DNA of 64,000 nt from Amycolatopsis sp. NBC_01480 (GTDB lineage: Bacteria > Actinomycetota > Actinomycetes > Mycobacteriales > Pseudonocardiaceae), in NCBI RefSeq assembly GCF_036227205.1, contig NZ_CP109442.1, forward strand, positions 3,038,001 through 3,102,000. Direction: 5' to 3'. The notes under the pieces are model-generated. The model ran no database searches. It was given only the letters and a program-made list of their open reading frames with translations, and was not told the origin of the DNA. The number at the start of each line of letters is the position of its first letter. The stretch's first letter is position 1. This document shows, in pieces, positions 42,014 to 50,669 of this stretch. The position numbers and the translations under genes are program-made.

Positions 42014-44341
42014 TCAGTTGTCGCGGCGCAGCATCCGGCTGACACCGGCCGCGACGGTCGTCGCCAGGATCCAGCCGGACGCCGTGATGCCCGCGGCCAC
42101 CCAGTTGTCCGCGCCGTGCATATACCAGCGCGACTTGTTGCCGAAGTCCACGATCGGCACGAGCAGGTCGGCCGTGTAGATCACCGGATTCCACTGCAGG
42201 CCGGTGTCCTGCTGGTTGACCAGGCAGCGCTTGCCGTCGCTGATCGCGTACAGGCCGGGGTGCGTGACGCAGTCGTCGGTGCCGAGGCCGAACCACAGGC
42301 TGCCGACCACGAGCAACATCAGCAGCCAGCCCAGCGCGCGCACCGGCCGGTAGCCGTAGCCGACCATCGACCGCTGCAGCCAGCTCCACAACAGCACGCC
42401 GGGGCCGAAGATCTTGAAGCCCTTGGCCAGCGCTTCGTAGCGGAACTGCTGCTTGCGCAACCCCACCGTCGACGCGTGCTCTTCGTTTCCCGCCGCGCGC
42501 AGAGTGGAAGCGAGCTGGTCGTACGGGCCGGGCCGGTAACCGCGCATCGCCTTGCGCAGCAGGACGATCCGGTGGTCGAGGGACCGGTCGTCGTCGAGCG
42601 CGATGCCGACTTTCAGGGCGTCGTAACGGAAGTCGTCAAGCTCGATGCCGTCGGCGGAGGCCCAGAAGTGCTCGTTGTCGCCGAGGGTGCCGCAGTGCGC
42701 GCGGCGCAGGATGACCCGGCCGGCGGGCGGTTCGGCGGGCGTGAGCAGGAACTCGTCGGCGGCGACGTCGCTGGCGTCGAGGGCGATCCCGTGCGGGGCA
42801 AGGGATCCGAGCCGCGCGCCCCGCAGTTCGAGGCGCCGTGCGATCTGCGCGCCGTCGAGGTTGACGCCGCCCTCCGCGAGGAACGGGCGGTCCTTGTCCT
42901 CGGTGAGCACGACGTCACGGCCGATCCGCGCGGTGCGCACGTCGAGCGAGAAGCTGCTGGAGGTGCGCCGGCCGGGGTCGGTGATCTTGGTGCCGCACAG
43001 GTTCAGGCTGCCGCCGACCTCCACGCCCTGCAGGCGCAGCGTGCCCTGCACTGTGGCGTCCGTGAGCTGGAGATTTCCGGAGATCTTGGCGCGGCGCGCG
43101 GAAAACGCGTCGCGGCCGGGGTGCAGGAACATCGAGTTCCAGGCGAGGAAGTTGCCGCCGACGGTGACGTCCGCCAGCCGCAGCTGGCCGACCGGCACGC
43201 GCAGGCTGGTGGCCTCGACGTCGCCGCCGATGGTGGAGCCGTCGAGGTGCAGGGCGCGGTCGTAGAACGGCGCCTGGCGGCCGCGGGCCATCTTGATCTC
43301 GGCGCCGGCGAGCCGCAGGGAGCCGCCGATGCGCGCGTTGACCATGCGCAGCGTGCCGAACGCCTGGAGCCCGTCGGACAGCTCGAGGTTCCCGTCGACC
43401 TTCAGCCGATCGGCGACGAGCGCGGGCCGCGGGTCGAGGTACGGGTCGTTGGACTTCCACGCGTCCACGACGATGGGCCCGTTCTGGTCCACGGTCAGCT
43501 TGGCCTCGCGCAGCACGATGTCACTGTCCACAGTGGCGCTGGGTAGGTAGAGGATCCCGTTGGCGGAGAAGCGTTTGCGCTCACTGGCAGGCCCGTAGTT
43601 GTCCACCTCGCAGAGCAGGCTGCCGCCGATGTGGAGGCCGTTGCCGTTGAGCGCGAAGCCGTCCGGGTTGTCGAACGTGGCGCCGGAGAAGTTGACGTTG
43701 CCACCCGTGCGCATGCCGGGCAGGCGGACCTCGCCGTTCGCGACCATGCGGTACGCGAGCAGCGCGCCGGTGATCACGAGCCGGTCGCCCTGGATGGCTT
43801 TGCCGTGCCGGTGGCTGATGGTGGTGCGGGTGAGCACGACGGACCCGTCGATGACCGCGTCGGTGAGGTTGACGGCGGCGTTGGGCACGCCGCGCTCCCG
43901 ATCGTCCCCACGCTGGACGGTCGTCTCCTCGATCTCGCGTTCCTCCGGCCCGACCTCCACCATGCTCCGGATCAACCGCAAGTCGTTGCGGCTGCGGAGG
44001 TTGCGCGCCTTGAGCCCCGGCAGCCAGCACTTGCGGAAGACCAGCCCCAGCAACGTCGCCTCACGCACGTCCGGCGGATGCTCGAACCGGCACCGCTCGA
44101 ACCGGAACAGGTAGTTGAGGTCCGCGGCCCGCAGGTCGAGCGTCCCGGTGATGTAGGCGTCCTCGACCTGCACGATGGGCGCGTTGGTGGCCTGCCTGCG
44201 CCACCGCAGGATCCCGCCGCTCCCGGGCTTCAGCAGGTCCGCGGCCTTCACCTCGTACCGCTTGTCGGGCACCCCGTCGAACGGATCCAGCGGCGGCAAC
44301 GTCGTGTCGGTCGGCACGTGCTCCCTTACTCCCCCGGGCAT
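42014..44341 (-). CDS. Beta-helix (pentapeptide-like) protein with two C-terminal membrane helices
   Basis: 775 residues. Residues 60-560 are a ladder of about 20-residue units of the form LRL-x-GA-x-I-x-G-x-L-x-L (for example LRMVNARIGGSLRLAGAEI, LRLADVTVGGNFLAWNS, LRLQGVEVGGSLNLCGT), which should fold as a right-handed solenoid. A helical region then leads to two membrane helices near the end (ALGWLLMLLVVGSLWFGL and WVAAGITASGWILATTVAAGV) separated by a Cys-containing loop. Start may instead be the GTG 9 codons in (44314), which has AAGGGAG upstream. Similar to actinobacterial oxidoreductase-annotated or hypothetical proteins; function unknown. Confidence 0.75.
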   Translation of the reverse strand: MPGGVREHVPTDTTLPPLDPFDGVPDKRYEVKAADLLKPGSGGILRWRRQATNAPIVQVEDAYITGTLDLRAADLNYLFRFERCRFEHPPDVREATLLGLVFRKCWLPGLKARNLRSRNDLRLIRSMVEVGPEEREIEETTVQRGDDRERGVPNAAVNLTDAVIDGSVVLTRTTISHRHGKAIQGDRLVITGALLAYRMVANGEVRLPGMRTGGNVNFSGATFDNPDGFALNGNGLHIGGSLLCEVDNYGPASERKRFSANGILYLPSATVDSDIVLREAKLTVDQNGPIVVDAWKSNDPYLDPRPALVADRLKVDGNLELSDGLQAFGTLRMVNARIGGSLRLAGAEIKMARGRQAPFYDRALHLDGSTIGGDVEATSLRVPVGQLRLADVTVGGNFLAWNSMFLHPGRDAFSARRAKISGNLQLTDATVQGTLRLQGVEVGGSLNLCGTKITDPGRRTSSSFSLDVRTARIGRDVVLTEDKDRPFLAEGGVNLDGAQIARRLELRGARLGSLAPHGIALDASDVAADEFLLTPAEPPAGRVILRRAHCGTLGDNEHFWASADGIELDDFRYDALKVGIALDDDRSLDHRIVLLRKAMRGYRPGPYDQLASTLRAAGNEEHASTVGLRKQQFRYEALAKGFKIFGPGVLLWSWLQRSMVGYGYRPVRALGWLLMLLVVGSLWFGLGTDDCVTHPGLYAISDGKRCLVNQQDTGLQWNPVIYTADLLVPIVDFGNKSRWYMHGADNWVAAGITASGWILATTVAAGVSRMLRRDN

Positions 44342-44603
44342 CGGCCCCCAGCGAATCGGATGAGCGACGGGGACGCAAGCGGCCTAATGGAGTAGCCCGG
44401 TCAGCGTGTCCAATGCCGGTAACTTGCCGCTCCGCGATGACTACTCATCGTGATATTCGGAGGTAACGCCCGAGCCGGGTGATCTTGCCTGAACCGGACT
44501 TGTGCGTGTTCCGTGCCTGCTAAGGTCACTAGCCGGAGCTGGAACAGAACAGAGGGTAGGCCGCACCCCAGGACCCGAGCGGCCCGTGCGGGGAGGCACG
44601 ACC

Positions 44604-45125
44604 ATGGGAGATCAAGGGACCGGCGGACAGCCGTTCGTGAATCAGTACCTGCAGTCGACCACGTCCGGCAGTTCGACGCAGCCACCTCGGGGGAGCCCGT
44701 CAATGCCGCTGCCCGTGGTCGGGCAGGTGGCAACCACGGGTGAGCCGCCGAACTACAAGACGCTCGGTGCCGGCCAGGCGCAAGCGGACTTCGCGTCCGC
44801 CGCCGCGAATGGTGGATGGAAATTCGAGCCTGCGGCCATGGCCAAGGTCATCAAAGAGATCGATCAGACCCTCCACACCGACCTCCGCACCGCCCGGAAC
44901 GAAGCCGCCAACCTCGTGCAGGTCCGAGCGCCCGGCAGCGAAGTCGGCAGCCAGGGCTACGCGGCTACGGCCAAGAACTCCGGCGTCGCCTATCAGCAGT
45001 TCCTGGATAGCGCGGTCAACTACCTGACCGCCTACCGTGACAAACTGCAAGAGATCAGCGATGCGTACCAGCGGCAGGACCAAGCCGCGCTCGATGCACT
45101 TCGAGGAACCGGAAAGGCCGACTGA
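44604..45125 (+). CDS. Type VII secretion substrate-like protein (EspC-like helical hairpin)
   Basis: 173 residues from an ATG with a strong GGGGAGG 8 bases upstream. A Thr/Ser/Pro-rich head (1-60) precedes a helical region (70-173). The C terminus contains AYQRQD, which fits the YxxxD/E type VII secretion signal after a helix pair. Adjacent to DUF3558, WXG and EspG genes, which supports secretion by an ESX system. Stop and next start are directly adjacent. A possible promoter is GACTTG-N18-TAAGGT at about 44497-44526; the rest of the 262-bp gap upstream shows nothing more. Confidence 0.7.
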   Translation: MGDQGTGGQPFVNQYLQSTTSGSSTQPPRGSPSMPLPVVGQVATTGEPPNYKTLGAGQAQADFASAAANGGWKFEPAAMAKVIKEIDQTLHTDLRTARNEAANLVQVRAPGSEVGSQGYAATAKNSGVAYQQFLDSAVNYLTAYRDKLQEISDAYQRQDQAALDALRGTGKAD

Positions 45126-45737
45126 ATGCACAACCGCCGGATCGCCGCGTCTGCACTCGCGCTTGCCGTTGTCACCATTACCTCCGGCTGTGACGGCACA
45201 TCGTCGGGTACTGCCACGACGCCGCCTCCTTCGACCACTTCCGGCGGAGGACTTCCGTCCGACGGAGCGCCGAACGTCGCCGAACCTTTGACGAACGCCT
45301 CCGCTCTCGAGTCCGACCCTTGCAGCGCAGCAACCTCAGCTCAGATCGAATCACTCGGCGGAAAAGTCGAGAGTGCAACTCCTGAGGACTTGTCCACAGG
45401 GCGCCAGTGCGTTTGGACCTACACAGGCGAGTACGGCACGATCAGCGCCGGGCTCGTGGTGGCCAACAAACAGGGCCTGAGTAGCCTCTACGCCAGCAGC
45501 AAAGACGGCTCGCTGACAACTTTCAAACCCCAACCGCCGATCAACGGCTACCCGGCCGTTGTCTACGCGCAAGGCGGCGAGGGCGACGGGCGGTGCACAC
45601 TGGCCGTAGGTATGCGCAACGATCTCACCTATACAATAGACGCTCTCCTCGACACTTCCAATCCGAACCGATCCGACCCATGTAGTATCGCAACAAAGGT
45701 AGCTCAATTCGCGATCCAACATTTGAAGGGTGCGTGA
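45126..45737 (+). CDS. DUF3558 lipoprotein
   Basis: 203 residues. Lipoprotein signal with lipobox ITSGC (Cys22), a Thr/Ser/Pro linker, then a DUF3558 domain with the expected Cys pattern (DPCSAAT...RQCVWTYTG...GRCTLAVG...SDPCSIA). DUF3558 proteins are abundant in Pseudonocardiaceae and mycobacteria, lie in the outer face of the membrane and often accompany type VII substrates. Base composition is visibly less G+C-rich than neighbours. Starts directly after the previous stop. Confidence 0.9.
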   Translation: MHNRRIAASALALAVVTITSGCDGTSSGTATTPPPSTTSGGGLPSDGAPNVAEPLTNASALESDPCSAATSAQIESLGGKVESATPEDLSTGRQCVWTYTGEYGTISAGLVVANKQGLSSLYASSKDGSLTTFKPQPPINGYPAVVYAQGGEGDGRCTLAVGMRNDLTYTIDALLDTSNPNRSDPCSIATKVAQFAIQHLKGA

Positions 45738-45738
45738 A

Positions 45739-46989
45739 ATGACCTACAGCGGCTGGGAGATCTACCAGAAGATACACGAACCTGGCGACACATCCACGCT
45801 TACTGCCGCCCAAAATTCCTCCGGGAAACTCAAGGGTATTCACGAGCAGTTGGCGCAGACGATTACCGACACTCAAAGCTCGCTCAACTCCTTTTGGAAA
45901 GGCGAAGCCGCGGACGGCGCTGCCGCAGGATTGCGACCACTGATCCAGTCTTCGCAGATCGCAGCTGAGAATCTGGACCGGGCGCAGCGCTCGATGCAGG
46001 AACAGGTCACAGCCTTCGCTCACGTACGCGACACGGCACGGCCTGTAGACAAGGATCGGCCGGACGACAATTCGTTCGGAGACTGGATCTCGATCGGCGC
46101 GAGCGACGACGAAAAGAAGGCCGCACAGTTCGACTCGGATACCAGATTCAATGTCGATCTGTACGAGCCTTACTACCAGAGCACCCAGCCGCGCTCCTCA
46201 ACGCTGGCACCCGATTATCCCGCTGCACATGATCCGAACGTGTCGGCCGGTGGGATCACGCCCGATCCGGTTGCCCCCGGGACCACCTCAGGCGGGCATC
46301 ACAGTTCCGGCAGTGGCGGGCATTCCTCCAGCCATTCCGGTGGTTACAGCGGCGGTCCCAGCTCCTACAGCGCGCCGCCGGGGGCGGCTGGGTATCAGGC
46401 GCCTCCGCCGCCCGGGAGTCATGGGGGTGGGCCTGGCGGTGGGGTGAACGTGCCGTCGCCGGGGAGTCCTGGGGACGACCACACCAGTGCGGCCTGGGCG
46501 AATCCCTCACCGCCGCCTGCGCAGAGCGGGCCGGTGACCGGTGTGATCGGCAACGGGTTCGGGCCGGGAAGTGGCGGGCCCGGCGGAGGTTCCGGCGGGG
46601 GCGGGTTTTCCGGTGGGTTCGGGCCCGTTGGCGGGTTCGGCGGGAGCGGAAGCAGCGGCGGCGGGTTCGGGCCAGGCGCCGGAGCCAAGGCAGGCGGCTT
46701 CGGCAGCGGCGGGGCGTCCGGCGGTCGTGCCGGGATCGGGGGCGGGGCAGGCAGCGGAGCCGGCGCCGGCGGCGAAAGTGCCGGGGCCGCGCGGACCGGG
46801 ATGGGGGCCGGCGCCGCCGGGGCCAAGGGGCAGCCCGGAATGGGCGGCATGGGCCAGGGGGCCAAGGGCGGCAAAGGTGCGGAAGACGAAGAGCACCAAC
46901 GCAAAGTCCTACTGTCCGAAGAGGACCCGGACTCCATCTTCGGCGGTTACGACGGGGACAAGCCGACGCCACCGGTGATCGGGGCCTAG
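45739..46989 (+). CDS. WXG/PPE-like type VII secretion protein with Gly-rich tail
   Basis: 416 residues from the ATG at 45739 (GAAGGG 8 bases upstream; a GTG at 45730 is possible). Residues 1-105 form a helical hairpin with the WXG turn (SLNSFWKGEAADGAA), as in ESX substrates. Residues 165-385 are Gly/Ser/Pro-rich low-complexity sequence. The end (EDEEHQRKVLLSEEDPDSIFGGYDG) is a conserved acidic tail in such actinobacterial proteins. The following espG-like gene encodes the expected chaperone. Secreted effector or surface protein; target unknown. Confidence 0.8.
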   Translation: MTYSGWEIYQKIHEPGDTSTLTAAQNSSGKLKGIHEQLAQTITDTQSSLNSFWKGEAADGAAAGLRPLIQSSQIAAENLDRAQRSMQEQVTAFAHVRDTARPVDKDRPDDNSFGDWISIGASDDEKKAAQFDSDTRFNVDLYEPYYQSTQPRSSTLAPDYPAAHDPNVSAGGITPDPVAPGTTSGGHHSSGSGGHSSSHSGGYSGGPSSYSAPPGAAGYQAPPPPGSHGGGPGGGVNVPSPGSPGDDHTSAAWANPSPPPAQSGPVTGVIGNGFGPGSGGPGGGSGGGGFSGGFGPVGGFGGSGSSGGGFGPGAGAKAGGFGSGGASGGRAGIGGGAGSGAGAGGESAGAARTGMGAGAAGAKGQPGMGGMGQGAKGGKGAEDEEHQRKVLLSEEDPDSIFGGYDGDKPTPPVIGA

Positions 46990-47011
46990 GCGTGCCGAAG
47001 GGGGGAATACT

Positions 47012-47758
47012 GTGCTGCGCAAGCCCGTGGAGCTGAGCCTGCAGACCTACGAGGTGCTGCTCGAACGCCAGAACCTCGGCGACATCCACCCGACACTCGT
47101 TCGCGGGGCGTTGTGGTATTCGCCGGACGAGCGGCGGCAGCTGGCGGCCGACACGGATGCCGAGTTGGCTCAGCGGGGTCTGGTGCGGGGTGGGCGGCTT
47201 GACGACGACTTCGTCGAGACACTCAATGTCCTGCAGCGGCCCGGCGTCGAGTACTACTCGTGGGTTAAGTCGGACCGGGGGGAGCGGACCGTTCGGGTCG
47301 CGGCGAGTGGGCGGGATGCGGTGTCGGTGGTCACGGTGAACCAGACGCTCTATTTGGCGCCGTGCACGCCGGACGCGCTGGCGCGCGAGTTCACCGCGAT
47401 GCTGCCGGAAGCGCCCGCCGCGCACATCGCTTCTCTGAATTGCTCCGACACCGACCTGAACCTGATCAAGAGCGGCGAAATCCCCAGCACGAGCAACCCG
47501 AGCATCCGCGACGCCAAAAAGGTGCTGCAGTGGCTGAAAGCCCCGCACACCTACTTCGGACGGCTGTACGTCGCCGTGCGCGACAGCCGCGGAAAACGGC
47601 TGCGCAACGAGAATCCGCCCGGCTGGGTCGACACCGAGCAGGGCCGCATCCTGTTCGGCGTCGACAAGTCCGGCTGGGTCAGCCTGGCCGGCGCCGGGCC
47701 GCAGGACATCGCGAAGAAAGTCCAGCAGCTGGAAGGCGAACTGCGCAGCGGACGCTGA
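47012..47758 (+). CDS. EspG family ESX secretion chaperone
   Basis: 248 residues from a GTG with GAAGGGGGG upstream. The EspG fold pattern is visible: ELSLQTYEVLLERQNLGDIHPTLV, then a YYSWVKSDRGERTVRVAASGRDAVSVV strand pair and a C-terminal TYFGRLYVAVRDSRGKRLR...GWVSLAGAGPQDIAKKVQQLEGEL. EspG proteins hold PE/PPE-like substrates in the cytoplasm for the ESX machine, so the WXG/PPE-like protein just upstream is the likely client. No ESX core genes (EccC, EccB) are in the window. Confidence 0.88.
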   Translation: MLRKPVELSLQTYEVLLERQNLGDIHPTLVRGALWYSPDERRQLAADTDAELAQRGLVRGGRLDDDFVETLNVLQRPGVEYYSWVKSDRGERTVRVAASGRDAVSVVTVNQTLYLAPCTPDALAREFTAMLPEAPAAHIASLNCSDTDLNLIKSGEIPSTSNPSIRDAKKVLQWLKAPHTYFGRLYVAVRDSRGKRLRNENPPGWVDTEQGRILFGVDKSGWVSLAGAGPQDIAKKVQQLEGELRSGR

Positions 47759-47769
47759 AAGACGCTGAA

Positions 47770-47811
47770 ACCGGTGTGGCCGCCCCCAAATCAGGAGGCG
47801 GCCACACCGGT
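47770..47811. terminator. Bidirectional terminator
   Basis: Perfect 15-bp arms ACCGGTGTGGCCGCC and GGCGGCCACACCGGT between the convergent espG-like and ABC-ATPase genes. Confidence 0.85.
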
Positions 47812-47821
47812 CAGGCAAAAC

Positions 47822-48595
47822 TCAGGCGTTCGGGTTCAACACCCGGGCCAGGAATTCCTTCGTACGCTCGTGCTGAGGATTGCCGATCACCTGCGCCGGC
47901 GGACCTTCCTCGACCACGACGCCGCCGTCCATGAAGAGGACCTTGTCGGCCACCTCGCGGGCGAACTGCATTTCGTGGGTGACCACGACCATCGTCATGC
48001 CGTCCTTCGCCAGTTGGCGCATGACGCCGAGGACGTCGCCGACCAGTTCCGGGTCCAGGGCTGACGTGGGCTCGTCGAAGAGCATCAGCTTGGGCTGCAT
48101 GGCCAACGCGCGCGCGATGGCCACGCGTTGCTGCTGCCCGCCCGAGAGCTGCGCCGGATAATTCGGCGCCTTGTCCCCGAGGCCGACGCGCTCCAACAAC
48201 TCCAGCGCTCGCTCGCGGACTTGCGCCTTCGGCTCGCGGCGGACCTGGATCGGCGCCTCCATGACGTTCTCCAGCGCCGTCATGTGCGGGAAGAGGTTGA
48301 AGCGCTGGAACACCATGCCGATGTCCTTGCGCTGGAACGCGACCTCCTTCTCCCGCAGCTCGTGCAGCTTGTCGCCGCGCTGGCGGTAGCCCACCAGGAC
48401 ACCGTCGACGTACAGCCGGCCGGCGTCGATCTTCTCCAGGTGGTTGATGCAGCGCAGCAAGGTCGACTTGCCCGAGCCGGACGGGCCGATCAGGCAGAGC
48501 ACCTCGCGATCGTGCACCTCCAGGTCGATGCCCTTCAGCACTTCGAGGTTGCCGAAGCTCTTACAGATCTTCTGCGCGGAAACGACCGGGGTCAC
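47822..48595 (-). CDS. Polar amino-acid ABC transporter ATPase (GlnQ type)
   Basis: 257 residues from a GTG that overlaps the permease stop (GTGA). Walker A is GPSGSGKST, the Q loop is [13 protein letters not shown], the signature is [15 protein letters not shown], Walker B is [14 protein letters not shown], and the switch His is in VVVTHEM. An insertion ([20 protein letters not shown]) typical of actinobacterial GlnQ homologues is present. It powers import of a polar or acidic amino acid with the two genes upstream. Confidence 0.94.
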   Translation of the reverse strand: MTPVVSAQKICKSFGNLEVLKGIDLEVHDREVLCLIGPSGSGKSTLLRCINHLEKIDAGRLYVDGVLVGYRQRGDKLHELREKEVAFQRKDIGMVFQRFNLFPHMTALENVMEAPIQVRREPKAQVRERALELLERVGLGDKAPNYPAQLSGGQQQRVAIARALAMQPKLMLFDEPTSALDPELVGDVLGVMRQLAKDGMTMVVVTHEMQFAREVADKVLFMDGGVVVEEGPPAQVIGNPQHERTKEFLARVLNPNA

Positions 48596-49554
48596 GGCTG
48601 GCCACCGCCGCCCTGGCCACCGCCGCCGTTGCCGAACCGGAAGCCGAGCATTCGTGAACCCCACTTGTTCTTCTCGGCGACTGTCCGCGAACTACCACGC
48701 GCGAACCGCTTTTCGATCTGCACCTGGATGATCGTCAGGATCGACGTCATGAACAGGTACCAGATCACGGCCGTCAGCAGCAGGGGGATGGTCTTGAAGT
48801 TCTGCGCGTAAATGGTCTGGACCGCGACCATCAGCTCGAAGTACCCGATGGACACCACCAGCGACGTGGTCTTCAGCATCGCGATCGTCTCGTTGCCGGT
48901 CGGCGGGACGATCACGCGCATGGCCTGCGGCAGGATGATCCGGCGCAACGTGGTGGTGCGCTTCATGCCCAGCGCGGACGCAGCCTCCAGTTGGCCGCCG
49001 TCGATCGACTGGATGCCGCCGCGGACGATCTCGGCCATGTACGCCGCTTCGTTGAGCCCGAGGCCCAGCAGCGAGGCGGTGAACTGGTTGATCAGCGTGT
49101 TCGTGTCCCACGAGACGAACTCCGGGCCGAACGGGATGCCCAGGCCGAGCCGCGGGTACGCGAACGCCAGGAAGTTCCAGAACACCAGCTGGGTGAGCAG
49201 CGGGGTGCCGCGGAACAGCCAGATGTAGATGCCCGCCGCGCCCTTCATCAGCGGGTTCGGCGAAAGCCGCATGACGGCCAGCAGCACGCCGCCGACCACG
49301 CCGATGACCATGGAGATCACGGTCAGGATCAGGGTGTTCTGCAGGCCGCGCAGCACCCGGTCGTTGAACAGGTACTCCCAGACGACCGGCCAGCCCAGGT
49401 TGTCGTTCGTGATCAGGCTGCGGACGATGATGAACGCGAGGAAGAGGATGACCACCCCGGCCACCCAGCGCCCGTAGTGGCGCACCGGGACGGCCTTGAT
49501 GGGTTCGGTGTCGACGGAGGCCTCGGGCGGAGGCGCGTCGAGTGAACTGGACAC
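48592..49554 (-). CDS. Amino-acid ABC transporter permease (HisM/GlnP family)
   Basis: 320 residues from a GTG. Five to six membrane helices and the permease EAA loop ([30 protein letters not shown]). A Gly/Gln-rich tail ends the protein. Only one permease gene is present, so it should work as a homodimer. Middle gene of the three-gene importer operon, 28 bases after the binding-protein gene. Confidence 0.93.
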   Translation of the reverse strand: MSSSLDAPPPEASVDTEPIKAVPVRHYGRWVAGVVILFLAFIIVRSLITNDNLGWPVVWEYLFNDRVLRGLQNTLILTVISMVIGVVGGVLLAVMRLSPNPLMKGAAGIYIWLFRGTPLLTQLVFWNFLAFAYPRLGLGIPFGPEFVSWDTNTLINQFTASLLGLGLNEAAYMAEIVRGGIQSIDGGQLEAASALGMKRTTTLRRIILPQAMRVIVPPTGNETIAMLKTTSLVVSIGYFELMVAVQTIYAQNFKTIPLLLTAVIWYLFMTSILTIIQVQIEKRFARGSSRTVAEKNKWGSRMLGFRFGNGGGGQGGGGQP

Positions 49555-49582
49555 GGAAAACTACGTCCTATCTCCTACGACC

Positions 49583-50503
49583 TCAGGAAGCCGGGTTGAT
49601 CTCGGACGTGGCGACCGCGCCGGCACTCGAAAGACCCCACTTCTCCAGGATCTTCTTGTACGTGCCGTCGGTGATCAGGGCCTGGACCGCGCCCTGCACC
49701 GCCTTGCCGTAGTCGCCGCTGCCCTTCTTCAGCACGATGCCGTAGGGCGCGGTGTCGTACGGCGCGCCGACGACCTCGAGCTGCCCGCCGGTCTGCTTGA
49801 CCGCGTAGTCGACGACCGGGGAGTCGGCCAGCTCGCCCTGCACGCGCTTGGCCGTGAGGGCCAGGTTGACGTCGGTCTGGGCCTGCAGCTGGGTGACGTC
49901 GATGGCCGGCTTGCCCGCGGCTGTACAGGTGTCGGAGCGCTTCTGCAGGTCGTCGACCTGCGTGGTGCCCTTCTGGACGCCCATCTTCTTGCCGCAGAGG
50001 TCGTCGACGCTCAGCTTGTCGGGGTTGCCCTTGAGCACGGCCATCGAGGTGCCGGCCTTGTAGTAGCTGATCATGTCGACGGTCTGGAGCCGTTCGGCGT
50101 TGATGCTGAACGACGACATCGCCATCTCGTACTTGGCGGACTGGATGCCGGGGATGATGCCGTCGAAGGCGGCGTTCTGGAACTCCATCTTGAGGCCGAG
50201 CTTCTGCCCGACCGCGGTGCCCAGGTCGACGTCGAAGCCGCTGACCTTGCCGCTCTCGTCCTGGAACTCGTTCGGCGGGTAGCTCTGGTCCTGGCCGACC
50301 AGGATCTTGCCGTCGGCCGAGATCGCCGCCGGGACCATCGCCGCGAGCTTGTCGTCCTTGGCCGCCGCCGGGATGTCCGCCGAGCCGCCCGGGGCCGCCG
50401 CGGAGGAATTGCCCCCGGCGTCACCCGCGCCGCTTCCGCCCGCGCCGCAGGCCATGGTCAGGCCGACCAACGCGAAAGCAGGGAGAAGGGCGAGCGCCTT
50501 CAT
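49583..50503 (-). CDS. Amino-acid ABC transporter substrate-binding lipoprotein
   Basis: 306 residues from the ATG at 50501-50503 (GAGGA 8 bases upstream). Lipobox LTMAC (Cys19), a Gly/Ser linker, then a family-3 solute-binding protein: GQDQSYPPNEFQDESGKVSGFDVDLGTAVGQKLGLK, FDGIIPGIQSAKYEMAMSSFS, LCGKKMGVQKGTTQ, and GIVLKKGSGDYGKAVQGAVQALI. It captures an amino acid for the permease-ATPase pair. First gene of the operon. Confidence 0.94.
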   Translation of the reverse strand: MKALALLPAFALVGLTMACGAGGSGAGDAGGNSSAAAPGGSADIPAAAKDDKLAAMVPAAISADGKILVGQDQSYPPNEFQDESGKVSGFDVDLGTAVGQKLGLKMEFQNAAFDGIIPGIQSAKYEMAMSSFSINAERLQTVDMISYYKAGTSMAVLKGNPDKLSVDDLCGKKMGVQKGTTQVDDLQKRSDTCTAAGKPAIDVTQLQAQTDVNLALTAKRVQGELADSPVVDYAVKQTGGQLEVVGAPYDTAPYGIVLKKGSGDYGKAVQGAVQALITDGTYKKILEKWGLSSAGAVATSEINPAS

Positions 50504-50669
50504 CTGGTGTCCTCGGGCCACTTCGTCACTCCTCGTAGTTCTCAACTGTCGAGAGCACGCATATTGCCACTCGTAAGCGGGTATGCCCAGCACCCGTACG
50601 TTACGGGGCCGTTTCGCACTGGACAGGTATCACAGTGAGTGTCGCGCCGAGGCCTCGCTGTAGGTCAGG

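Noticed and set aside
44604..46100. Recent horizontal transfer of the ESX side-operon
   Set aside because: G+C is lower in the DUF3558 gene, but this is common for Cys/Thr/Asn-rich lipoproteins and no mobile element or repeat borders the operon.
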